A stretch of DNA of 64,000 bases, from positions 186,001 through 250,000 of the forward strand of contig NZ_FOKQ01000001.1 of NCBI RefSeq assembly GCF_900112155.1, given 5' to 3'. The stretch is from Hominimerdicola alba (lineage in GTDB: Bacteria; Bacillota; Clostridia; Oscillospirales; Ruminococcaceae). Shown here one piece after another: positions 54,580 to 63,505 of this stretch. Below the pieces are notes generated by a model. It searched no databases, had not been told where the DNA came from, and saw only the letters and a list, made by a program, of their open reading frames with translations. Position 1 is the first letter of the stretch. Every line of letters starts with the position of its first letter. Made by a program: the position numbers and the translations under genes.

Positions 54580-55031
54580 AGCCATAACCTCCGTGTCTTA
54601 TGGGGCGAGCCCATTACTGCAATATCTTAAATATTATATCACATCTAACGGCAAATGTAAAGACCATAAAGCGAATAATGCTTCTGCCCATGGACATCAC
54701 TGAGAATGTTCTGCCTTTATAATAGTATTATCTTTGTCTGAGGGGAGTATGTACATGGTTTGTACTTTATATTTAAGATTTTAAACAAAAATATCTAAAT
54801 AAGATGGATATTTTATCATCTTTTTTAAAATAAGTATTGAAAAACGAACTAATATATGCTATAATAACATATGGTAGTATGAAGAAGTATATTTGCGGAA
54901 AGTTTCCTGCTGTATGAAAATGCTCTGTATACCGCATGAAAAGGCGCATATACGGTGTCCTGCGGGAGCTTTCACCATCGCATAGTAAGATGATCTAAAA
55001 CTAAAGAGTAAGCAGAAAAGAGGGAAATATC
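54580..55031. other. Intergenic region with promoter and a long leader before the signalling operon
   Basis: The promoter is at 54837-54865. The leader of about 160 bases (54872-55031) contains possible stems (for example GCGGAAA..TTTCCTGC near 54895, and ATACCGCATG with GCGCATATACGG near 54930-54955). I looked for the c-di-GMP (GEMM) riboswitch core and did not see it. The upstream half is AT-rich without features. Confidence 0.5.
54837..54865 (+). promoter_or_regulatory. Promoter of the c-di-GMP signalling operon
   Basis: TTGAAA (54837-54842) and TATAAT (54860-54865) with a 17-base spacer, about 165 bases before the first gene. Confidence 0.75.
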
Positions 55032-56726
55032 ATGATCAGGTCAAAAAATATTCAGCGCCCGCAGAAAGTTCTTATCGTGGACGATCAGGAGATCAACAGA
55101 GATGCTCTGGAAGTTATCATGGAGAATGATTATGATATCATTTTCGCGGAAAACGGAGCGCAGGCTTTAGCACTTATGCGCCGCCATAAAAATGAGTTAT
55201 CCGTAGTCATGCTTGATCTTATCATGCCTGTGATGGACGGTTATGAGGTGCTGGTTACCATACAGGACGACGAAGAGCTCCGCGGCATACCCGTGATAGT
55301 CATGACCTCCTACGAGGAAGCAGAGCTTGAAGCCCTGAGGCTGGGGGCTGCTGATTTCATTACAAAGCCCTTTGACGTACACGAGGTCATACTTGCCCGT
55401 GTTGCAAGGATAATCGAGCTGTTTGAGGGACGCAGGCTCATATCATCGGCAGAAAAGGATGGGCTTACAGGTCTTTACAGCAGAAATTTCTTCTATGAAT
55501 ACGCCGAGCGTCTGTACAGGTATCACCCTGAACTGAAGATGGAGGCTATCGTGCTGAACATCGACCGCTTCCATACCCTGAACGCACTCCACGGCAGAGA
55601 ATTCGGTGACAGGGCGCTCATGACACTGGGGGAGATCATAAGGGATTTTCTCAGAGAAAAAGAAGGTATCGCCAGCCGTTTCGATGCGGACAGATTCGCT
55701 ATATACTGTATCCACTGTGACGATCACAGGGCGCTTCTGGACAGCTTTCAGGCTAAGATGGACGAGTTCTCACCCAAGGTCAGGATACACCTGAGAATGG
55801 GCGTGGACGAGCGTACCGAGGACGCTGAACCCGTTATCCTTTTCGACAGGGCGCGTACCGCCTGTATAATGGCTCGCAGCGATTTCCATAACCCCCTGAG
55901 GATATACAACGAGGATATCCTGAAAAAAGAGCTTTTCGACCAGAAGCTTCTGGGTGACCTGCGCCATGCACTGGCGGACGGTCAGTTCCGTGTGTATTAT
56001 CAGCCCAAATACGATATACGCTGTGAACCCCCCAGACTCAGGAGCGCAGAAGCACTGGTGCGGTGGGAGCACCCTGATCTTGGCATGATATCTCCTGGTA
56101 CCTTCATACCCCTGTTTGAGGGCAACGGGCTCATCACCCTGGTGGATAACTATGTATGGGAGGAGACCGCTAAGCAGGTGGCGAAGTGGAGAAAAAAGTT
56201 CAGCGTAACACTGCCTGTATCGGTGAACATATCCCGTGCTGATATCTTCGACCCCGACCTGACGGAAAGGCTTTGCAGGCTCATCACGGAAAATGATCTT
56301 GATTACCGCGATATCAAGCTGGAAGTGACTGAATCAGCCTATTCACAGGACGCGGACAGGCTTCTCAACCTTATCCATTCCCTCAGGGAGATAGGCTTTG
56401 AGATAGAGATGGACGACTTCGGTGCGGGGTATTCTTCGCTGAATATGCTGTCCTCAATGCCCATAGATGTGCTGAAGATGGATATGTCCTTTGTGCGGAA
56501 TATCGAGAAAAGCGAAACAGACCTGAGGCTGATGAAGCTTATCCTTGATATCGCAGGTAATCTCAAGCTCAGCGTAGTTGCTGAGGGCGTTGAAACAGAG
56601 GGTCAGCTGAAACTCCTCAGGGACGCGGACTGCGACCTTGTACAGGGATACTATTTTTCAAGACCTGTCCCTGCCAATGAATTTGAAGTATTTATCGAAA
56701 AAGAACGTGAACGCAGCGTTGGCTGA
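55032..56726 (+). CDS. Response regulator with degenerate GGDEF and intact EAL domain (c-di-GMP phosphodiesterase)
   Basis: The 564-residue protein has a receiver domain (acidic pair D17-D18, phospho-acceptor D62 in VVMLDLIMPVMDG, K112 region TKPFD). The GGDEF domain has the active site reduced to D-A-D-R-F (218-222), so it is not a cyclase. The C-terminal EAL domain has E-A-L at 340-342, NISRADIF, KLEVTES, DDFGAGYSSL and KMDMSFV intact. It should hydrolyse c-di-GMP to pGpG under control of phosphorylation. It is first in the operon with an Hpt gene and a hybrid kinase gene, the expected partners. GAGGGA lies 8 bases before the ATG. Confidence 0.92.
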   Translation: MIRSKNIQRPQKVLIVDDQEINRDALEVIMENDYDIIFAENGAQALALMRRHKNELSVVMLDLIMPVMDGYEVLVTIQDDEELRGIPVIVMTSYEEAELEALRLGAADFITKPFDVHEVILARVARIIELFEGRRLISSAEKDGLTGLYSRNFFYEYAERLYRYHPELKMEAIVLNIDRFHTLNALHGREFGDRALMTLGEIIRDFLREKEGIASRFDADRFAIYCIHCDDHRALLDSFQAKMDEFSPKVRIHLRMGVDERTEDAEPVILFDRARTACIMARSDFHNPLRIYNEDILKKELFDQKLLGDLRHALADGQFRVYYQPKYDIRCEPPRLRSAEALVRWEHPDLGMISPGTFIPLFEGNGLITLVDNYVWEETAKQVAKWRKKFSVTLPVSVNISRADIFDPDLTERLCRLITENDLDYRDIKLEVTESAYSQDADRLLNLIHSLREIGFEIEMDDFGAGYSSLNMLSSMPIDVLKMDMSFVRNIEKSETDLRLMKLILDIAGNLKLSVVAEGVETEGQLKLLRDADCDLVQGYYFSRPVPANEFEVFIEKERERSVG

Positions 56727-56785
56727 GGTCGGCGCTGTATACTGTAAAATTATGGTCTGATAAATTTATCAAGGGGCTGAGTTTT

Positions 56786-57154
56786 ATGACGTTACAGGAA
56801 TTGTATTATGAGATAGGCGGAGATTATGACCAGGCTATGCGGGTGCTCCGCATGGAAAAGCTGATAGACAAGCATATCAGGAAGATGAGGACGAATTCCG
56901 TAGTTGAGGGTCTGGTGGATGCGGGAGAGCGTATGGAGCCCGCACAGATATTTGAAGCGGCTCACGCCATGAAAGGCGTCTGCGCTAATCTGGGTCTTGT
57001 GGATCTTGCGGGAATGGCTTCGGAGATAGCCGAGGAATTCCGTCCCGGCAATTCCAGAAGACTTACAGACGATGAAGTAAAACTGAGGATAAAAAAGATA
57101 GGTGAAGCTTACAAAAGAACGGCTGACCGCATAAGGAGATACGAAGAAGGCTGA
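56786..57154 (+). CDS. Stand-alone histidine phosphotransfer (Hpt) protein
   Basis: The 122-residue, mainly helical protein has the Hpt motif A-H-A-M-K-G-V-C-A-N-L-G with phospho-histidine H60, then GLVDLAGMASEIAEEF. It carries phosphate between the receiver of a hybrid kinase and that of a response regulator. It lies between exactly such genes, 59 bases after the EAL gene and 35 bases before the kinase gene. Confidence 0.88.
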   Translation: MTLQELYYEIGGDYDQAMRVLRMEKLIDKHIRKMRTNSVVEGLVDAGERMEPAQIFEAAHAMKGVCANLGLVDLAGMASEIAEEFRPGNSRRLTDDEVKLRIKKIGEAYKRTADRIRRYEEG

Positions 57155-57189
57155 ACTTTCTGCAAGCCGTTTTGAGAGGTCTGAGCATC

Positions 57190-60063
57190 ATGGAAAGATC
57201 GGACAATAAAAAATATCTCGGTATCTTAGGGGCGTGGGCATTGTCCTTCGGGTGCAGTGTGGGCTGGGGCTCATTCGTTATGCCCGGCACGACATTCCTG
57301 CCCATAGCGGGACCTGTGGGCACAGCCATCGGACTTGGTCTCGGCGGACTGGTGATGCTGGTGCTGGCAGTGAATTTCCACTACCTGATGAACCGCTATC
57401 CCGACTGCGGAGGTATATATACCTACACCAAAAAGGCTTTCGGCTACGACCTTGGATTTCTCGGGGCGTGGTTCATGATAATCACGTATATCGCCATCAT
57501 ATGGGCTAATGCCACGGCTCTGCCCCTTATAGCAAGGACAGTGCTGGGCGATACTTTCCGCTTCGGATACCTTTATTCCATAGCGGGATATGAGATATAC
57601 ATCGGCGAGATAATACTTTCGGGGCTGGCTCTGGTTACTGCGGCGGCGGTGTGCTTTTCAAGAAAGTTTTCGGCATCGGCGCAGGTGCTTATGGCGGCGG
57701 TGCTTTTCGTGGGTGTTGTGATATGCTTTGGGGCGGCGCTGTCATCGGGTAACTGCACAGGTGGGTATGACCCGCCCTATGCCCCCGATAAATCTCCCTC
57801 AGGTGGAGTTTTCACCATATTCGCCCTTGCCCCATGGGCATTCGTAGGCTTTGAATCCATCACACATTCAGCCGGGGAAGCTAAGTTTTCTCTGAAAAAA
57901 TCCTTCGGTATAATGCTTACTTCCCTGATAACTGCGGCGGCGGCTTATGTTTTCCTTGTACTGCTGGCGGTAAAGGCTCTGCCCGATGACTGCGGTTCAT
58001 GGACGGATTACATAGGCTCACTTGACAAATACAGCGGAAATGCTTCTCTGCCCACGTTTTTTGTAGCACACAAAGCTCTGGGCGATAAGGGTACTTTCAT
58101 ACTTGGTGCGGCGGCACTGGGTGCAATATTCACAGGCCTGGTAGGAAATTACATAGCCCTCAGCAGGCTCATGTGCTCCCTTGCCGATGACGGGCTTTTC
58201 CCCGCATGGGTGGGCAGAAAGAGCAATGGTCATGTGCCTAAAAATGCTGTGATATCCATACTTGCCATATCCCTGGTACTGCCGTTCTTCGGAAGAACAG
58301 CCATCAGCTGGATAGTTGATGTTACCACCGTCGGCGCCACCATAGCCTATGCCCTTGCATCGGCATCGGCTTTCAGGCTGGCTCGTGAAACTAAAGATAG
58401 AAAAAGAGCACTTGTAGGTCTGGCGGGAGTGGTCATATCCATACTGTTTGCGCTGGAATTTCTGATACCTAACTTTCTGGCGATAAACACCCTTTCGGTT
58501 GAATCCTATCTGATACTGACTATCTGGAGCATACTTGGCTTCGTGTATTTCCGTACTTTTCTGAACGGTGACAACGAGGGCAGAATGGGTCATTCCATAG
58601 TTGCATGGATAGTCCTGCTTGGACTTATCATATTCACATCAAGCGTGTGGCTCCGTCAGACCACAGATAAAGCCCTGGAACGTTCCGAAGAGGTACTGAA
58701 AGAATACTATTCAGTAGAGGAGAACGAGTCTGACGAAGACCATATAGACGATGAGATGAAGAGTATGGGACGTTCGCTGGATAATGCCAGCGCCGTACAG
58801 ATAGCGCTGATATGTTTTTCGCTGTTCAATCTGTTAAAGATATACAGCGTGCTTCAGAAGCGTGAAAAGCGGCTTGGAGTGGAAAAAGCCCTTGCAGAGG
58901 CGAGCAGCCGTGCAAAGACCAGCTTCCTTTCAAATATGAGCCACGAGATACGTACGCCGATGAATACTATAATAGGTCTTGATACCATCGCCCTCCGTGA
59001 TCCCGATATTCCCCAGAGAACTAGAGAACACCTTGAAAAGATAGGAGCCAGCGCTGATCATCTGCTGGGGATAATAAATGATATCCTGGATATGAGCCGC
59101 ATCGAATCCGGTCGTATGGTGCTTAAAAGCGAGGAATTCTCTTTCAGGGGATTTCTGGATCAGATAAACATCATAATAAACGGTCAGTGTCAGGACAAGG
59201 GACTGAACTACAATTGCGATATCATCGGTGATATGAGTGAATACTATATCGGTGATGACCTGAAGCTCAGGCAGATAATGATAAATATTCTTGGCAATGC
59301 GGTAAAATTCACCGAAACATCGGGAAGCGTGACCCTTACCATTGAGGAGATATATCGTGCTGAGGGAATATGCACCCTGAGGTTCATCGTTAAGGACACA
59401 GGCATAGGCATGGATAAGGAATATATCCCCAAGATATTCGGGCGCTTTTCACAGGAAGATGCCACCACCACAAACAAGTACGGCGGAAGCGGTCTTGGAC
59501 TGGCTATCACCAAAAAGTACGTTGAGATGATGGATGGAGAGATACTTGTAGAGAGTGAAAAAGGCGTGGGCTCTGTATTTACCGTTACCGTAAAGCTGGG
59601 AGCTTCCGACAGGAAAGAAGCTGATGTTTCTGCTGACGAAGACATAGGCAGGAGAGCGGATATCCTTACGGGCCGCAGAGTGCTTATCGCTGAGGACATC
59701 GAACAGAACGCGGAGATACTGGCTGATATCCTTGAACTGGAGGGCATTGAATCCGAACACGCCAAGAACGGCAGGGAAGCTGCGGAGATGTTCCGTGAAA
59801 GCGAAGAGGGTCACTTTGATGCCATACTCATGGACGTGCGTATGCCCGAAATGGACGGACTTACAGCGGCGAGAATGATACGCGGGCTGGAACGCCCCGA
59901 TGCGGCAGCGATACCCATCATAGCAATGACGGCAAATGTGTTTGAAGAAGACGCAGAACGCTCCCTTGAAGCGGGCATGGACGCCCATCTTTTCAAGCCC
60001 ATAGAACCCGAAAAAATGTTTGACACAATGGCTCGCCTGATATCAGCTGCTGATAAGGCGTAG
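57190..60063 (+). CDS. Amino-acid permease fused to hybrid histidine kinase and receiver
   Basis: The 957-residue protein is a fusion. Residues about 8-430 are an APC-superfamily permease with roughly 12 helices (GCSVGWGSFVMPGTTFLP in helix 1, AVNFHYLMNRYPDCGGIYTYTKKAFG, FALAPWAFVGFESITHSAGE). Two further helices flank an acidic outer loop (about 480-540). The kinase has the H-box SHEIRTPMN with H585, N-box ILGNAVKFTE, G1 DTGIGM and G2 GGSGLGLAI. The receiver has D882 in AILMDVRMPEMDG. It would sense, and perhaps transport, an amino acid and feed the Hpt protein. Transporter-coupled kinases such as CbrA (SLC5 type) are known; the APC form is uncommon. ATG 57190 is preferred to TTG 57172 because GAGAGGT lies 9 bases upstream. 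Confidence 0.92.
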   Translation: MERSDNKKYLGILGAWALSFGCSVGWGSFVMPGTTFLPIAGPVGTAIGLGLGGLVMLVLAVNFHYLMNRYPDCGGIYTYTKKAFGYDLGFLGAWFMIITYIAIIWANATALPLIARTVLGDTFRFGYLYSIAGYEIYIGEIILSGLALVTAAAVCFSRKFSASAQVLMAAVLFVGVVICFGAALSSGNCTGGYDPPYAPDKSPSGGVFTIFALAPWAFVGFESITHSAGEAKFSLKKSFGIMLTSLITAAAAYVFLVLLAVKALPDDCGSWTDYIGSLDKYSGNASLPTFFVAHKALGDKGTFILGAAALGAIFTGLVGNYIALSRLMCSLADDGLFPAWVGRKSNGHVPKNAVISILAISLVLPFFGRTAISWIVDVTTVGATIAYALASASAFRLARETKDRKRALVGLAGVVISILFALEFLIPNFLAINTLSVESYLILTIWSILGFVYFRTFLNGDNEGRMGHSIVAWIVLLGLIIFTSSVWLRQTTDKALERSEEVLKEYYSVEENESDEDHIDDEMKSMGRSLDNASAVQIALICFSLFNLLKIYSVLQKREKRLGVEKALAEASSRAKTSFLSNMSHEIRTPMNTIIGLDTIALRDPDIPQRTREHLEKIGASADHLLGIINDILDMSRIESGRMVLKSEEFSFRGFLDQINIIINGQCQDKGLNYNCDIIGDMSEYYIGDDLKLRQIMINILGNAVKFTETSGSVTLTIEEIYRAEGICTLRFIVKDTGIGMDKEYIPKIFGRFSQEDATTTNKYGGSGLGLAITKKYVEMMDGEILVESEKGVGSVFTVTVKLGASDRKEADVSADEDIGRRADILTGRRVLIAEDIEQNAEILADILELEGIESEHAKNGREAAEMFRESEEGHFDAILMDVRMPEMDGLTAARMIRGLERPDAAAIPIIAMTANVFEEDAERSLEAGMDAHLFKPIEPEKMFDTMARLISAADKA

Positions 60064-60088
60064 CCTGATAGCTGACAGGAGGTTTACC

Positions 60089-63000
60089 TTGATATTACAA
60101 AAAAGATATAAACACATAACAGCAATGGTCCTCCTGGCAGCTATCCTTATTAACATAGTTTTGCCATTGATGGCATTTGCAGATACAAATGAACAGAAGA
60201 AAGTCCGTGTGGGCTGGTTTGATTCTGCCATGTGCTATTATGACAAGTTCGGCAGGCGCTGTGGAGTTGACTATGAATATCACCAGAAGATCTCAGCGTA
60301 CACAGGCTGGACTTACGAGTACGTTGAGGGCAGCTGGCCCGTTCTGTTTGAGATGCTTCAAAATGGCGAGATAGATCTTTTGAGTGACGTGAGTCACACC
60401 CCCGAACGAGAGGAGTTCATGTATTTCCCCGACCTGCCCATGGGCACCGAGGCTTACTATATCTATGTCGGTTCGGACAACACAGAGATCAAAGCCAATG
60501 ACCTTACTACCTTCAACGGCAAGAAGATAGGCGTTAACAAAGGCAGCTTTCAGGAAGAACTGCTGAACGAATGGCTGGAAAAGAACGAAATCACCGCTGA
60601 GGTAATACCGCTGACGGACACCGAAGACGAATCCATGGAGAAGATCGTCAGAAAAGAGATAGACGGCATTGCCACGGTATTCACCTATGATTACAACAGA
60701 GATGCTGTCCCCGTCACAAGGATAGGCGGTTCGGATTATTACTATGCGGTCAGCAAGTCCCGCCCCGATCTTCTTGAAGAGCTCAACACGGCTCTGGCGC
60801 ATATACAGGACGATGACCCTTATTTCAACGAGAGATTATCCAAGGAAAGAGTATACTATAATACAACAAATGCTTTGCTTTCGGCCGATCAGGAGGACTG
60901 GCTGGCAGAACACGGTGAGATACGTATAGGTTACAGAAAGGATTATTTTCCCTTCTGCTGGAAAGATGAGAAAACAGGGGAGCTGACAGGTGCCCTTAAA
61001 GATTATCTGACACACGCGGAGAATACCCTCAACAGCCCTAACCTTAAATTCAAGACCATACCCTACGATTCGCTTACAACAGCCCTTGAAGCACTTGATG
61101 CAGGGGAGATAGACTGTGTTTTCCCTCTCTGTATGAGCAGTTATGATGCCGAACAGTCGGGGATAATGCTGACGGATACCGCAATGGATTCCGAGATGCA
61201 GGCAGTTATGCGCAAATCTGACAGCAGGACGTTATCTTCTGATAGCCAAATAGTTTTCGCAGTAAACGAGAACATGATAAATCCCGAAAGCTTCATCAAG
61301 GAAAACTATCCCGACAGTGAGATGAAATTCTATCACGGACTTCAGGCTTGCTATGATGCCATACAAAAAGGTGAAGCTGACTGTGTGCTTCTCAGCAGTT
61401 TCAGGGTGCCCCCCGAAGAGGATAAACTGGAGAAAAGCAAACTGCACTCCGTACCAACGGGTGAGCTGATGGAATTATCCTTTGCGGTAAAAAGATCGGA
61501 CCTTGAACTCTATGCCGTTATGAACAAAGCGGTGCTGACCACCAAAAGCAACGAGGTCAACAGCGCACTTGCTTCGTATATGGTTACAGATCAAAAAGTA
61601 TCTTTCATGCAGTTTATGAAAGACAACTGGCTGATAACAGTAGCAGTGCTGACGTTAGTGTTCTCAATAATACTTTTCCAGCTTATAAGAAGACTGAGAG
61701 CTGAGCGTCTGGCCAGCAGGCAGAAGCAAATGCTGGAAAAGGCGGAGCACCTTGCGGAACTTCAGCAGACCATATCCTCACTGCTGGACAATATGCCGGG
61801 CATATGTATTACAAAGGATGCCAATACAGGCGAATACCTTGCCTGCAACCAGATGTTTGCGGATTATGTACACAAGAAAGACCCATCGGAGGTCATAGGG
61901 CTGAAAGCTTCGGATCTGTTTGATGATAAAAGGGTAACAGGCTTTGATGAGGACGACAATATGGTGCTGTCCATGGATGAGCCACTCATCTTCTATGATA
62001 AAATGGAGGACGTGTTTGGCAATCCTGTAAATGTCAAGGTGACGAAGCAGAAGTATACCGACGCTAACGGCAGGCTTTGCATACTGATGATATATCAGGA
62101 CGTTTCTGACAGCCTGCGTATCTCCCGCGGCAAGGTGAATTCAAAGGAATCCTACGAAAAGGCAAGAAGCAACGGTCTGATATTCACACATATCGCCCAG
62201 GCGCTTGCACGTGGTTTCGTAAGTCTGTTCTATGTTGATATCAACACCGAAGAATTTATCGAGTACCATTCCGACGAAAAGGACGGAAGTCTTTGTGAAG
62301 TACGGCGCGGCTGGCATTTCTTTGAAGAGGGCAACGATGCGACACAGATAAATGTGTATCCTGAGGACAGGGAAGAAGTTCTCAAAGCTATGGACAGGAA
62401 AACTCTCGTAGCTGCCCTTGATAAGAACAATCTGTTCATGATGACATACCGACTGATGACAGACGGTGAGCCCAGATATGTGAATATGAAAGTTGCACGT
62501 ATACAGGACGATGAAAGGTTCATGGTGCTGAGCCTTACGGACATCGATGAGCAGATGAGACACAGGCAGGCGGCACAGCGTATGCAGGAAGAACAGACAG
62601 CCTACAGGAGAGTAAGCGCTCTGGCGGGTGAATTTCTGTGTATCTACATAGTTGAGCCCGAAACAGGGAAATACCGCGAATACAGTTCATCAGCAGTATT
62701 TGATGTGTTCGGTATGCCTGCGGAGGGTGAGGATTTCTTATCCGACCTCAGGGAGAATTCCATAAAGGTAGTATATGCAGAGGACAAGAACAGGGTATTC
62801 ACGGCGCTGACACTGGAGAATGCCATGGAAGAAGTACGTAAGAACGGCATTTTCACCATAAGCTACCGTCTTATGATGAACGATGAACCCAGGTATGTTC
62901 AGCTGAAAGCCGCACTTGTTGAAGAACAGGACGGCAGGCGTCTGATAGTCGGAGTCAACGATATTGATGCACAGGTGCGTCAGGAGGAAGAATACAGCAG

Positions 63001-63499
63001 ACGTCTTGCACAGGCGAGGATAGAAGCAAACATCGATGCACTGACAGGTGTCAAGAACAGGAACGCTTACCGTGTATACGAAGAAAGGCTCAATGCCCAG
63101 ATAGAGATGAACCGTGCCCCTGATTTTGCCATAACCATACTTGACCTGAATGACCTGAAAAAAGTCAACGACACTCAGGGACACAAAGCAGGTGACCAGT
63201 ACATCAGAGATGCCTGCAGGCTGATATGTACCACATTCAAGCGCAGTCCTGTGTTCCGTGTGGGCGGAGATGAGTTCGCAGTGCTTTCACAGGGCGATGA
63301 CTATGAACGCATAGAGGAGCTTGTAAAGATAGTGAATGATCATAACGAGGAAGCCGTGCTGAATGACGGCATCGTTGTGGCGCTGGGAATGGCGCGTTAC
63401 GATCATGCTGAAAAGGTGGCTCAGGTATATGAGCGTGCAGATCAGAGAATGTATGAAAACAAGAGTTATCTGAAAGAGAAGAAAAAGCAGAGAGGTTAA
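60089..63499 (+). CDS. Membrane diguanylate cyclase with two solute-binding sensor domains
   Basis: The 1136-residue protein begins with a signal or anchor helix (MVLLAAILINIVLPLMAFA). Two family 3 solute-binding domains follow (about 35-250 and 275-500: KKVRVGWFDS, IRIGYRKDYFPFCW), then a transmembrane helix near 517-540 (LITVAVLTLVFSIILFQLI) and a coiled coil. A PAS domain (about 560-680), two further PAS-like regions and a C-terminal GGDEF domain complete it, with intact G-G-D-E-F at 1059-1063 and DLNDLKKVNDTQGHKAGD. The inhibitory RxxD site reads R-S-P-V, so product inhibition is unlikely. The TTG start at 60089 is supported by AGGAGG 6 bases upstream and by the need for the signal helix. 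It should make c-di-GMP in response to a small external ligand. Confidence 0.92.
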   Translation: MILQKRYKHITAMVLLAAILINIVLPLMAFADTNEQKKVRVGWFDSAMCYYDKFGRRCGVDYEYHQKISAYTGWTYEYVEGSWPVLFEMLQNGEIDLLSDVSHTPEREEFMYFPDLPMGTEAYYIYVGSDNTEIKANDLTTFNGKKIGVNKGSFQEELLNEWLEKNEITAEVIPLTDTEDESMEKIVRKEIDGIATVFTYDYNRDAVPVTRIGGSDYYYAVSKSRPDLLEELNTALAHIQDDDPYFNERLSKERVYYNTTNALLSADQEDWLAEHGEIRIGYRKDYFPFCWKDEKTGELTGALKDYLTHAENTLNSPNLKFKTIPYDSLTTALEALDAGEIDCVFPLCMSSYDAEQSGIMLTDTAMDSEMQAVMRKSDSRTLSSDSQIVFAVNENMINPESFIKENYPDSEMKFYHGLQACYDAIQKGEADCVLLSSFRVPPEEDKLEKSKLHSVPTGELMELSFAVKRSDLELYAVMNKAVLTTKSNEVNSALASYMVTDQKVSFMQFMKDNWLITVAVLTLVFSIILFQLIRRLRAERLASRQKQMLEKAEHLAELQQTISSLLDNMPGICITKDANTGEYLACNQMFADYVHKKDPSEVIGLKASDLFDDKRVTGFDEDDNMVLSMDEPLIFYDKMEDVFGNPVNVKVTKQKYTDANGRLCILMIYQDVSDSLRISRGKVNSKESYEKARSNGLIFTHIAQALARGFVSLFYVDINTEEFIEYHSDEKDGSLCEVRRGWHFFEEGNDATQINVYPEDREEVLKAMDRKTLVAALDKNNLFMMTYRLMTDGEPRYVNMKVARIQDDERFMVLSLTDIDEQMRHRQAAQRMQEEQTAYRRVSALAGEFLCIYIVEPETGKYREYSSSAVFDVFGMPAEGEDFLSDLRENSIKVVYAEDKNRVFTALTLENAMEEVRKNGIFTISYRLMMNDEPRYVQLKAALVEEQDGRRLIVGVNDIDAQVRQEEEYSRRLAQARIEANIDALTGVKNRNAYRVYEERLNAQIEMNRAPDFAITILDLNDLKKVNDTQGHKAGDQYIRDACRLICTTFKRSPVFRVGGDEFAVLSQGDDYERIEELVKIVNDHNEEAVLNDGIVVALGMARYDHAEKVAQVYERADQRMYENKSYLKEKKKQRG

Positions 63500-63505
63500 G
63501 CATAT

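Noticed and set aside
54872-55031. c-di-GMP-I riboswitch before the EAL gene
   Set aside because: The conserved GEMM core with its tetraloop and receptor strings is not present.
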